Of a stretch of DNA of 64,000 nucleotides, positions 10,697-20,683 are shown piece after piece. The stretch is taken from the NCBI GenBank assembly GCA_949130495.1, contig OX422210.1, forward strand, positions 503,727,760 through 503,791,759. The letters are read 5' to 3'. A program made the position numbers and the translations under genes. This stretch comes from Sambucus nigra (lineage: Eukaryota; Streptophyta; Magnoliopsida; Dipsacales; Adoxaceae). How positions within the stretch are numbered: the stretch's first letter is position 1; the number at the start of each line of letters is the position of its first letter. The notes under the pieces are model-generated. The model searched no databases, was not told where the DNA came from, and saw only the letters and a program-made list of their open reading frames with translations.

Positions 10697-12620
10697 ATTT
10701 CCTTAAGTTTTGGCGTGCTTTGGAATTCAGTAATGTGAGCAGCAACAACGACAACAGTGGTGTAATGTCAACGCATGACTCAATGACAGCAGCAACGAAT
10801 AACCAAATTAATATTACAATGACGTGTCCACTTAATTAATCTACTGACTCATGTTACATATAATATTATTTATTGTTGTGCTTTCTAGAATTAATTTTTG
10901 TAGGCATGTTAGACTACAGAAAGATGGTGAAATAACACTAACAGATTTTCTTGTTTTTGTTTTAGGTGGGTGGGTGGGGGGGGGGGGGGGTACTGCCTTG
11001 ATCCAATACTTTTAGTGATTCCATCGCTTGAAATATTTACTTTCCTCATTAACAAAGTTGTTTCGCAAGAGTTCCGGTTCATTCACATTTCTCGGGGATA
11101 ATATGTCATTGCAAATTCGAACACAGCAATTAGAAATGGACCGATCCATCTTCGAACATGTATATCTCTCTTGCACATGTTTATTTACTTTTTAATTTTT
11201 ATTGAAGAATTTGTTACTTATATAGTTATATGTATGTTTATACAAACGGTGAAAGTGAGACGAGAGCTTGAGGCATGGCAAAAAAAAATAGTGGCTGAAT
11301 CATAGCAGCGATTAAGAGATCGATATGAGGGAAGAGAATCCAGAGAATTTGATTCAAGGCTCTTGTCCCACCCCTGTCCCTCCTCAGCTCAACCCTTAGT
11401 AGGCTGGTCCACCTGTGCTGCGTGCCGCCCCTGTTTCCTACAGCAGAGGACCTCATTTCTCCCGTGTCTTTTTGCCCGTGCACCGCCCCTTGCAGAGGTA
11501 AACTAATTTTTTGTTTTGTTTTTCCAGTTTAGTTTTTATTGGAAGTTCAAGTAATTTTCTATAACCTGCATTGTTAAGTGTAATATGAAAATCTCTCGGG
11601 ATTAAGAAAATAAAAAAGATCAATTCAAGATATGAAATGGTAGGAGGCAAGATGAATTAACTCCTATAAAATGAAGCAATGTAATTCATTGACTCGACAT
11701 TCTCTTTCCGCATAATATACCTATGTGGAACCTCTTTTTTGTTTGGTGATGACCTACTTATATTATTGCACGGATTAATATTAGGCAGTTGTCCAAAGCC
11801 AAAGCCGAATATAGTAGTGTATTATGTTTCCTTTACAACCACTTCAAAAGGAAATGAGAATTCCACACAAGTGACTTAATTTACTTTTTTAATCCAATAA
11901 TAAACTAGGTTCAATTTCTATGTCACGAGAATAACACATATAGTCAGTTTGGAGTTTGAACATAATCTTGAGAGAAATTGGGGTCTTTGTGTTTTGTTTT
12001 ATGTTCTCAATTAGACACCTTTTTATACTTTGGGACTATATGGATTTAGAATTAGGACTCTATATTTTCGATTTTGGGAAACAAATATATATACCTAAAA
12101 ATAGAGAATAAATGTTCATTTAGTTTGAAAATATGAATTAGTTTTTCCTTTATCTAACTATATTTTTTCTTTGCCTATATAGGTGCTCATTATTGCAAGA
12201 AAGGACCAAATTGACCTATGTTCAAGTACATAAAGTACCATAAGAATTCAAACACCACTGTTGGTACATTGCGTATTATTTGTATAATTTTTACAGATTA
12301 TTACTATTGTTGTTTGTAGTTTATTTGTTGTCTTTAGTAGAATGGATAGTCCCATAAACATGAGGAAGGAATATTATATAGGGAAGAGAGAAAGAGTGTC
12401 GCTAGTTTTTGGGTTACTTTAGTTACATATTGAAACTATTGTACATTTAACTTGCAAATTATATTGTAAAAGTTTGTTTGCTTGATTGGCTTACTTACCT
12501 CGGTGCCTTCTTATGAGATTGTGTTGAAGTTGGAAGTTGTTTATTTCCCTTTTTAGTTTGTAATATGATTAGGTTGTTTGTGTTTATTTTCGAATTTTTT
12601 AGTTTGAAATATGATTAGGC
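10004..12620. other. Right interior of the inner CACTA, no gene recognised
   Basis: Mostly AT-rich. It contains a (GA)n run at 10663-10693, a G run at about 10977-10990, and a short coding-like phrase near 10334-10415 (GHDENFDAAGRVEYYPTKK, then RRHT and a stop) that I cannot assign. That phrase may be another captured exon. Confidence 0.4.
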
Positions 12621-12689
12621 CACTATTTTGTATATATGTTCTTAGAATTTAATTAGTGTTTGGATCTTGAAAAATATTTTTTTTAAATA

Positions 12690-13120
12690 TGTACTAAGGT
12701 TAGTAACATAATTTTACCGTTACTATTAGTAACATAATTTTACTATTATTAATTTTTAATTTTACTGTTACTATTAGTAACAAAATTTTACCGTTGCTAA
12801 TCTCAAATTATTCGTGACTATTAGTAACATAAATGTTTCGTTACTAATTCTAAATTTTTCGTTACTATTTGTAACATAACTTTAGTGTTACTAATTCTGA
12901 ATTTTACCATTACTAGTAGTCAAAGAACTTTACTGTTACAAATCCTGAATTTTACCGTTACTATTAGTAACATAATTTACCGTTACAAATCCTGAATTTT
13001 ACCATTACTATTAGTAACAGAATTTTACCGTTACTAGCTTCGTGCCCCACGCCTTTTTTCTAACAGAAAAATTGTGTTACTAATATATTTAGTAATGGTA
13101 AAATTGTGTTACTAATGGCG
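12690..13120. repeat. Right subterminal repeats of the inner CACTA
   Basis: About a dozen copies of ACCGTTACTATTAGTAACA or close variants, each itself an inverted repeat (GTTACTATTAGTAAC), lie head to tail with AAATTTTA spacers up to the terminal GTGTAGTG. These are the expected transposase-binding repeats. Confidence 0.88.
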
Positions 13121-13341
13121 TGTTTTGGTGTAGTGGAACTAAGGGGATATGCTGTCGAATTTTTTTCAAATCGTAACAATGTGCATGAGCTGTTAAGTAT
13201 ATTACAGAAAAATGCGGTCTTGAATGAGATAGGACCACTCACCCTTTAATAGGATAATTAAATGATGGGATAATTAAATAAAACATACTATAAATCTAAG
13301 TTTTGTTTACCTTTAATAGGTGTTTAGTTGTGGTAGCTGTG

Positions 13342-14005
13342 ATGGGATATCCGAAATACAAAGAGTGGATGGGTGAGACTAATAGAATGGGGGATGTGCT
13401 GCGCAGAGGTCCTAACGAATTAGTGAAATATGCAAAGAGATGTCATAATGATGAAGAGTTTTCGTGTTCGTGTGCTAGGTGTAAGAATGGTAAGGTGTTT
13501 GAGTGAAAAATAGTTGAACTACATTTGTTAAGTTCGAGTATGCAAGATAGTTATCGATTTTGGAGTTTTCACAGTGAATTGAAAGTTCCTTTTGTCCCCG
13601 ACCAACCTTCACAATAACCTTCAACGAGTAGAATATATGTAGAAGGGGACGACGTAGATCATAATATGTTAGAGGATTTAGTTGATGATGCGTACAGAGT
13701 TTATGAAGCAGAGGAGAATGAGGTTACTGATGATGTAGAAGATTCAAGTGATCATGAAGATAACACGATAAAACTTGACGATGACTACCAAAGTTTAAAA
13801 TTTAAGGCGACCCAACCGTTATACTCTGGCTGTGAGAAAGATCAAACAACTTTGCATGCCATGGTTGGTTTGCACAGTTTGAAGACGCAGTACGGTTTGT
13901 CTGGCAATAGCGTGACGGGAATTCTGAAATGGCTGAAGGGCTTATTACCCAAGGTGAATACACTTCCAAATAGCTATCATGTTATGAAGAACAGTTTGAA
14001 AGGAT
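13342..14005 (+). pseudogene. TNP2-type CACTA transposase, N-terminal part
   Basis: From the ATG at 13342 the protein starts with a transposase-associated domain (YKEWMGETNRMG, FVKYAKRC-like spacing, then CSCARCKNGK with paired Cys). HLLSSSMQDSYRFWSFHSE, LEDLVDDAYRVY, PLYSGCEKDQTTLHAMVGL, LSGNSVTGILKWLKGLLP and LPNSYHVMKNSLKGL follow. This order is that of plant TNP2 proteins, which cut and join En/Spm elements. In-frame TGA at 13504 and TAA near 13594 break it. The reading stops at 14008 just where the family continues into the cysteine motif and catalytic DDE core. That core is missing, and the frame changes into the C-terminal part. It belongs to the outer element. Confidence 0.88.
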
Positions 14006-14006
14006 T

Positions 14007-15416
14007 GTGAATTATGCTACTTATGATTTACATCAGTGTAAGTCCCATGATTGGCATGTGATCATGCAATTGGTTCCTCTATTGTTTAAGCACTGTTTCT
14101 CCAAGCACAAGAATTTGCGTAGGGCTATTATGCAAATTAGTATTACCTTATCCCTCTTGTGTGAGAAGGTAGTGAATCGAGAACACATAGTGGCTGAAAA
14201 ATTGGTTGTGATCGAAGCGATTTGTGTATTGGAGAAGTACTTTCCCCCAACATTCTTTGACATAAGTGTTCACTTGTTGGTACACCTATGTGACGAGGCA
14301 CTTCTTTGTGGTCCAGTTAGATATCGGTGGATGTATCCATTTGAAAGATACGTCAAGAATACGCGATACATTGCAGGATCAATTGTAAAGGAATACATCA
14401 CTGTGGAGTCATCAATATATACTCGGGAATATATGACTGACTCGACCAGCATTTATGACACTGATGAATTCGTCGATGATGGTGGTCATGTGATGAGAAA
14501 ACGAGTGAAATTAATGAGTTTGCAACATGAACAAGTAGCTCGTTATCTATTTGACACACATGAAGATGTAGAAGAATGGAAAAAGTAAGTTTCTATTATT
14601 ATAATGTTTAACATTATTTTAGATTATTTTATACATGATTAATTTTGTAATATGCAGAAAATATGAAGCCTGTGAGAGCAATAAAAGACGAAAAATAATG
14701 GTACAATCAGACAACGAATTTAGGTTGTGGTTGACACAAGAGGTAATTATAATGAAAACAGTCGTTATATAACGTTACATTACACTCAAATTTTACCACT
14801 AATATAATTAATTTATCTATATTCTCAGCTCCTAAAGACGGGTGATGCGACATCAAGGCTTGCTCGTCTAGCCACTGGACCCTTGTTCATGGTACAAGAG
14901 TACAAAAAGTATCGATTGAACGGTTACATTTTTGGCGCTAAAGTGTACGAGGAAAGTACAAATTTACAGAACTCGGGAATTTCATACAAAGCTCTTACTA
15001 TCTTTCGAGCGAGCGCAAAAGATAAAAATCTCGTTGAAGCTGAAATGACTTACTATAGTGTAATCCAAAATATATTTGAATTGGATTATATAAGCTTCAA
15101 AGAGGTTGTATTTTACTGTGACTGGGTAAGAGTTGAGGATAAAAATTCTTGTAAAGTTGATCGTGTCACCAATTTGATCATGGCTGACTTGTCCAAGTTG
15201 AAGAGCAACGACCACGTGATCGATGAGCCGTTTGTTTGTGCATTTCAAAAGGTTAAGAAAGTGTTTTATACGGAGTATATCAACAACGAGTTGTGGTCAA
15301 TTGTCCAACACGCTCCAAGGAGTCTAAATAGTAGTGTGGATGACTTGGATGCTCCTACCGAATATCAATCCATTTTTTATGATAACCCGAATTTGAAACA
15401 ATTTTTCAATTTGTAA
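14007..15416 (+). pseudogene. TNP2-type CACTA transposase, C-terminal part (DUF4218 and DUF4216 regions)
   Basis: Three exons are visible: 14007-14585, 14658-14742 and 14829-15416. The introns have GTAAGT/GCAG and GTAATT/CTCAG borders and keep the frame. Exon 1 carries KSHDWHVIMQ, FPPTFFDISVHLLVHL and RWMYPFERYVK, the DUF4218 signature (normally KSHDCHV, LPPAFFD). Exon 3 carries FMVQEYKKYRLNGYIF, DYISFKEVVFYCDWV and FVCAFQKVKKVFYTEY, the DUF4216 signature, and ends at a TAA at 15414. This half is almost free of stops, unlike the N-terminal half. Without the catalytic core it cannot catalyse transposition. If transcribed, it could make a truncated protein. Confidence 0.88.
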
Positions 15417-15642
15417 GAAATATTTCAATTTGTACCGAAACATCCATTTTTAATGCTTTTAATTGATTTTCACTTTATCATTTTCACTCCTGTGTATTGT
15501 GCGTGTGTGGAGAGGAGATTAATACATAAATATTCCAACTACATCTAAGTTTTGTTTATACTAATCCATGAATATTCGCTTCTTACCTTTAATAGGTGAT
15601 TAGTACATAGTTATTTGGGGTGTCCTATTTGTGGAGAGGAGA

Positions 15643-15800
15643 CTGAATCTCTTCGTCTATCCGAACACTAAGAAATGCCATAATCTTATGGAGTTATGCT
15701 CTGCAAATTCCTCCCAACCGTTATGTAGCCAAACATCACCAGTTGAAGTTGTCAATTCCACTTTCCATACCCCACCACTTGGAACCTCTAGCAAAACATG
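15643..15800 (-). pseudogene. B3-domain transcription factor fragment, arm 1 of inverted repeat
   Basis: The minus strand reads LLEVPSGGVWKVELTTSTG, then DVWLHNGWEEFAEHNSI and RLWHFLVFG before a TAG. This is the middle of a plant B3 DNA-binding domain of the REM/VRN1 type (usual form: VPSG-WxVEL, WLxxGWxEFxxxYSI, HFLVFRYEG). Only about 50 residues are present, without start or end, so it is a captured fragment and not a working regulator. A second, diverged copy lies opposite at 15814-15935. Confidence 0.82.
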
Positions 15801-15926
15801 GGGGACCATTGAAAGGTGGAATTGACAACTTCAACTGCTGATTTTTGGATACACAACGGTTGAAATGAATTTTCAGCGCATAACTCCATAGGATTATGGC
15901 ATTTCTTACTGTTCAGATATGAAGGG
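15652..15926. repeat. Inverted repeat, about 110-bp arms with 54-bp loop
   Basis: Arms 15652-15761 and 15816-15926 pair along their whole length with scattered mismatches. The loop is 15762-15815. Both arms derive from the same B3-domain gene. A transcript through the outer CACTA here would fold into a long hairpin. Confidence 0.88.
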
Positions 15927-15935
15927 AATTATATT
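15814..15935 (+). pseudogene. B3-domain transcription factor fragment, arm 2 of inverted repeat
   Basis: The plus strand reads VELTTSTADFWIHNG, a TGA in place of the conserved Trp, then NEFSAHNSIGLWHFLLFRYEGN. It ends at a TGA after the RYEGN that closes this part of the B3 domain. It mirrors arm 1 with roughly 85% identity by eye and retains a little more of the C-terminal end, while arm 1 retains more of the N-terminal side. Confidence 0.8.
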
Positions 15936-16190
15936 TGACACGATTGCTCGGGGTACATTAGTTGGAAGGAGGTGCCATATGAGCTCAAGTTAGCTGTTTG
16001 GGTGACACTACAGGTAATGTATTTATATTTATATGTCTATTTCGATTTCAATTTCGATTTATATTTATCTATATTTGCGGGGCGGATACTAATTTTACTT
16101 TATTTTATTTCAGGGGACAGGGAGTGGCCCTGAGGGTAGGCCACATATGCTCGATACTTATGTGGCTATTCGGACGAGAAGGGAAGGATA
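15935..16190 (+). pseudogene. Probable fragment of the second CACTA transposase gene (Transposase_24-like)
   Basis: GTLVGRR, then KEVPYELKLAVWVTLQ with a GTAATG splice donor at about 16015, an intron ending TTTCAG near 16113, then GPEGRPHMLDTYVAIRTRREG and a stop. WxxVP-ELKxxIW followed by a short Tyr-Val repeat region is typical of the non-TNP2 gene of plant CACTA elements. The match is short and broken, so the call is tentative. Confidence 0.4.
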
Positions 16191-16444
16191 AGGAGGTGTT
16201 CCTGAGCGTTGCGGTACAAAAAAAATTTCTAAGCTAAATTGTTTGTAGATTTGAGATAATTGATGGTGATGTTGTTTCTTCTTAAATAGTTTCTATTTTG
16301 AATGTATATTTGCGTTATCTCTAGTTTATTTGGATATATGATATTTGAATAGGTACAACGTTGATATAACAGCTACAAATATACTACTGGGCAGTGGCAG
16401 TGGCCATACTGCCTAACAGATTTTTTTTCAATTCTGCCCAGAAT

Positions 16445-16683
16445 TGTCACGGTCATTGACCGTGACAATTTTTTTAAAAGGGGACAAGAATTTATCACGA
16501 TTATTAACCGTAACTAAACATGTCACGGCCTTAGACTGTGACACGACCGTGACAATTCTTACGAGGTTGTCACGGTCTATGACCGTGACACATCCGTGAC
16601 AAAAAAAGTTGTCTCGCCCCAAATTGTCACGGTCATTGACCTTGACAAGTCCAACTTGTCAAGGTCAATGATCGTGACAATAA
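16445..16683. repeat. Right subterminal repeats of the outer CACTA
   Basis: TTGTCACGGTCATTGACCGTG and variants occur about six times in alternating orientation. The copy at about 16445-16469 is a perfect palindrome (TTGTCACGGTCA / TGACCGTGACAA around one T). They match the left-end repeats at 3657-3791. Confidence 0.9.
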
Positions 16684-16704
16684 TGCAGATTTGGTGTAGT
16701 GTTT

Positions 16705-19199
16705 CCATTTTCTCTCGACTTAATTTAATAAATGTTTTTATTATAGCTGGTATAAAATTTTAATAAATGTCTCATTTTGTTGTTATTTTTAAGAGCAGCT
16801 CGCTCTCTGGGGTGTCAGATGTTAAGTGGCTGCGTTGAACTCCAATGGACGACCTGGAGAGCGAAGCACCACTGTTTTAGGGTGACCATTTTAAAGGAGA
16901 TGAAGATATGTGTCAGTTGTGGTGTTAGATGTTTGGTGGATGCGTTGAGCTCCACATTTAACTAAGCCTTTGCTTTAAATAAATCCTAACTCTTGCAAGT
17001 CATACATATGTTCATTTACAGGTCATATCCTAATTTATTTTGTTCTTGGTTGAAGACATTGCTTTCACTAACTCAACCTTAGAGAAAACAAGCAATCACG
17101 GCGTGCCCATCCATGAAGCCAACCAAGCCAAATTTCGAGAAAGTATATGCTAATTTGGTTCATCGCACCAAAGATAAGAAATTGAGGGTGAAATAACCTG
17201 TTGAGATTCTTACTAAGGTTGTCAAAATCACTCTACTAAAATGTCTCCCCGTGGTAAAAGAATAGACACATTTGATATATTTGAGATACGAGTTCACAAG
17301 CGACTGATCTTTTCAATAAACTGCCTTTTTGTTTATTGAGTAAACTTCCTTTTTTTTTTGCTTGAGGATTCGTTATGCTTGAGGATTCATTATGTTGTTC
17401 TTCTACAATGTTTGTTATCATCATCAATATGAAACATCTTAGTTTCTTCTACAATGTGTTATCATCATCAACCTGAAGTCCAGGCCTCCAGAATAAACCT
17501 TCAATTTTTTTATTATGTTTGGCTCCATTCAATAAACGGACTCAAGTTGAATCAATTGGGTCAGATGTTTTTTTACTATTTTTAGTGCATTGTATGGTTG
17601 ATATTTACTGAGGTTCACAGAAGGTTGGCAAGGTTTTATTCTCATTTTGTATGGTTTTTAGTAATACGTATAATTCTTTTAAATTTGAGAGTTTTTTAAT
17701 AAACACTCACCATTTTGTATATATGTTAAAAAAAGCACTGTGGTATTTAAAATTCTCATTTTGCAACTATATTTACAAACCTATGCTTGAATTATATTGG
17801 TGTTTTTTCACTAATTAAGTTAAATTGACTATTTATGTATTAGGAGTGGTCTTTTTTATTAATAAACAAGGTCGATAGTCATATAAACAAATGAAAATTT
17901 TCCTAAATTTTATTTATTTATTGATGTATTGGTTGTATTTTGATAAGTTTAGTTATATTGACGATGTTTATATGAGCTCCAAGAAGAACCATTATTATTT
18001 TTATTATTGGAGTATTTTTATTTTTTAAACACGGTGGATAATTCTATAAACAAGGGAAATTATGTCCAAAATTTTTAAATTGTTTAAACATTTGTGTTGT
18101 AAAAGAATCTTTATGACTTATATTTACACGATTCAATACTTTAAAATTTTACACTTATAATATATAAAACATTTATTATTTACAATTTACATGACTTAAT
18201 ATTTTTCAAAATTATCTGCGTGCCTTCAGGCACAGGCATACCATAGTGTGTATATATATATATATAAGGTTCTTAAGTGAACCAAAATAATGAACTTTTT
18301 AATAAACCTAATAAGATATTAAAAATAACCCTTAATTCCTTGTTGTAATTGATCCGTGCCAGCGGCAACAGACACACGTGTGATACGCGTGTTTTTTAAT
18401 ATACACACACCCCTCACAAACCTTACCTCCCCCCGAACCCAACCCAACCCATAACCCAACGAACATGCGTGTTTGTCCCCCCCGCACTTGTTGTACAACC
18501 ACCCCCCCTGCTGATATACCTTGATCTTCCCTATGCCACTTCCCATCTACAAATCCACTCTTCTACTCCTTATACCCAACTCACCTACCCACCTCGTTGC
18601 CACCATACCTAGACCACCATACCAAGTTGATAACTCACCAGACCACCACTATTCTACTCCTCGTACCCAGCTTATCTATGTTTATATTTGTATTATGTAT
18701 ATATGTTTATAAATACGTATGTTTATCAATTTTGTCAAATTTTCAAAAAGCTGCATTTAAAAATAAGTTTACCAAGCACACACCAATAATTATAAACACA
18801 AAAAATTAAATTTTAAAACTGTATTTAAAAACATCGTTTAAATCGAGTTTTCTGAATATAGAACCAAATGTGCCCTTAATATTGACTCCACATTTCTAAA
18901 ACTAGAACCAAATCAATTATGTTTAAAATTGAAACAATTCAAACCGGCTATTATTGGGTTGGTTCTGATCAATTTATGGTTCGAAAAATGTATTAAAATA
19001 ATTAATTAAAACAATAAAATTTCCTCAAATATAATTTATAAATATATTATAAGCAAACATTATAGATTTAATCCAAATTTTAAAAGTCAAAATTAATTTA
19101 AAATCTTAAAAATAAAGAGAAAGCAACATTTTTCATATATATATATATATAAATATATAAAGCGAAAAAAAATGTATGATCAAACCAATTTTAGTTTAG
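16705..19199. other. Unassigned AT-rich DNA
   Basis: No gene recognised. 16800-16960 contains two loose copies of a phrase (GGTGT-AGATGTT-GTGG-TGCGTTGA-CTCCA). 17370-17480 holds short duplications (GCTTGAGGATTC, TTCTACAATGTTTG). There is a short (AT)n near 18246-18266 and another near 19138-19152. 18400-18650 is unusually C-rich. Short open frames carry no motif. Confidence 0.45.
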
Positions 19200-19209
19200 C
19201 CTAGGTTCT

Positions 19210-19500
19210 TTTTTAACAGCCTCTGAGCAGGTTTCCCTTCAATATCCAGGCATTACAAAGGCCTTTTTACAGCAGTAAATGAATAACTATCCGTGACAAC
19301 AAATTTCTTTTTCCTTTACCTTTGGCGGTGGCATCAACTTTCTTTGAGGCTTCAGCCTCAGCTCTCTTTTAAGCTTCACCATCAGCTTTCTTTTTGGTTC
19401 GAAGCTCAGCCTCGGCATACCTCTTGGCCTTATCATCGACTTTTATCTTAGCCTCTCCTCAATCTCTTTCCCTAGAGAAATGTCGAGAGAAGCCCGATCA
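19210..19500 (-). pseudogene. Lys/Ala-rich coiled-coil fragment
   Basis: The minus strand reads KIKVDDKAKRYAEAELRTK, KKADGEA, a stop, then KRAEAEASKKVDATAKGKG. This highly charged, helix-prone repeat resembles the coiled-coil tail of gag-like proteins of plant retroelements. Similar composition appears on the plus strand at 22130-22300 (KATEDRVNAANDKLKAVND, KATMAKNKVKEAKRN). No start, end or domain is defined. Confidence 0.4.
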
Positions 19501-20683
19501 ACTGGAAACAAGGCCATACCCCAAGAAAGATCAACACACATGTCTGAAGAATTGGGAGTGAAAGCTGCACCAGAATACATGAGTCAACAAAATTAAAATG
19601 GAAAGATAATGACAAGATGGTATATCTTGTTCTTCTTGATGACGAACACCTCCAGGAGAAATATAATACTCAATCTCCGTGAAAAAATTAATGAGAAGAG
19701 TTTCTCAAATTCAACATTGGTGTGCACTTTGTTGATGTCAAAAAATGGAGTGGGTCCAAATTCATGATCAAAGATAAATAAAGATAATCACACACAACAA
19801 ATAAGGTTTTTAAAGTGGTTCATTTATATAAAAAAAAAGCCTATGTCCATTGTTGGTTTTATTTCTGGTCGTTACAATAGCTCAGGGTTGTGTATATTTG
19901 TGTCTGGTTGAATCTTCCCTTTGAGCTAAGGGAGATCATGTATTTATAGTGGTTACGAACCCAAGATATGGAATGACTTTATATCTTCAGTCATTTATAT
20001 CTGTATGTAATAAATAAAACTATTGATATTCATTAGTATATGTACAAGAGCTGTTAGCTATCTCACCCAAGTGACTTTTGCTATTCTTGATGGTTCGTAT
20101 TCTTGATGCTAGTCTATCAGTTGGCCTAGAGCTGACCAAGAAAGTATGCACTATGAGAGTTGCCATGTAGGAAGACAAGTATCCATTTCTCATTGGTCCA
20201 CATAGATGAATAATTTTTACATACAACAAAAGTCCTTAATGCTTCATCCTTGATGATTGATCAAAAGTGTGGAGTATTTATTCCAAAATCTTGTTCGACG
20301 TGCTATCTAGGAGTTGGTCGGCAACCGACCACATAGAATTGTAAAATTAGTTCCATTTTAGCAGGCGGTGGAATTTTTGTAAATAATTTGAAAATAATGA
20401 ATCGCCCATGGATATGTTGGTCATTTGGTGTCTTTGGGAACTGTGCAGCCGATGATAGTTCAATTATTTGTTCAGTTTAATTATTTCATTCCTATTTTTG
20501 AGGTAATATATATAAAGGATGATTGTTTTCCTCTATTCTACTTGACCTCAAACTTCCTGAAATTATGCTTTCCCTTTCTCCTCAAGCTTTACTTCTTCTT
20601 TCGCTGCTTGCTATTTACTGTCATTTTTCAAACTTTATTAGCTCTCTTGCCTTTCCCTTCTTTGATTTTTCTATCTTTCAATC

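Larger units (their letters stand above)
5370..13135. mobile_element. Inner CACTA DNA transposon carrying host gene fragments
   Basis: It begins CACTACACCAAAACACTC at 5370 and ends GTGTTTTGGTGTAGTG at 13135. The flanks are GAA (5367-5369) and GAA (13136-13138), a perfect 3-bp target duplication. It sits inside the outer CACTA but has different subterminal repeats (TAGTAAC-type, not GTCACGGTCA), so it belongs to another subfamily. I find no transposase in its 7.8 kb. Instead it contains an RNase H-like fragment (7087-7412, minus), a TOP6B fragment (9298-9649, minus), an M16-peptidase exon (9721-9768, plus) and a GAUT exon (9775-10003, plus). This is the layout of a Pack-CACTA element that needs transposase in trans. 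Confidence 0.93.
3633..16701. mobile_element. Outer CACTA (En/Spm-type) DNA transposon, complete ends
   Basis: The left end reads CACTACACCAAAAT at 3633; the right end reads ATTTGGTGTAGTG, ending at 16701. Both are flanked by the same three bases, TTT (3630-3632 and 16702-16704), the target duplication length of this superfamily. Subterminal repeats of the GTCACGGTCA type occupy both ends. The element is 13,069 bp, of which 7,766 bp plus a 3-bp duplication belong to a second CACTA inserted in it. Its own cargo is a TNP2 transposase lacking its middle (13342-15416), a probable fragment of a second transposase gene (about 15935-16190), and an inverted repeat of a host B3-domain fragment (15643-15935). 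It is probably non-autonomous now. Confidence 0.93.
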
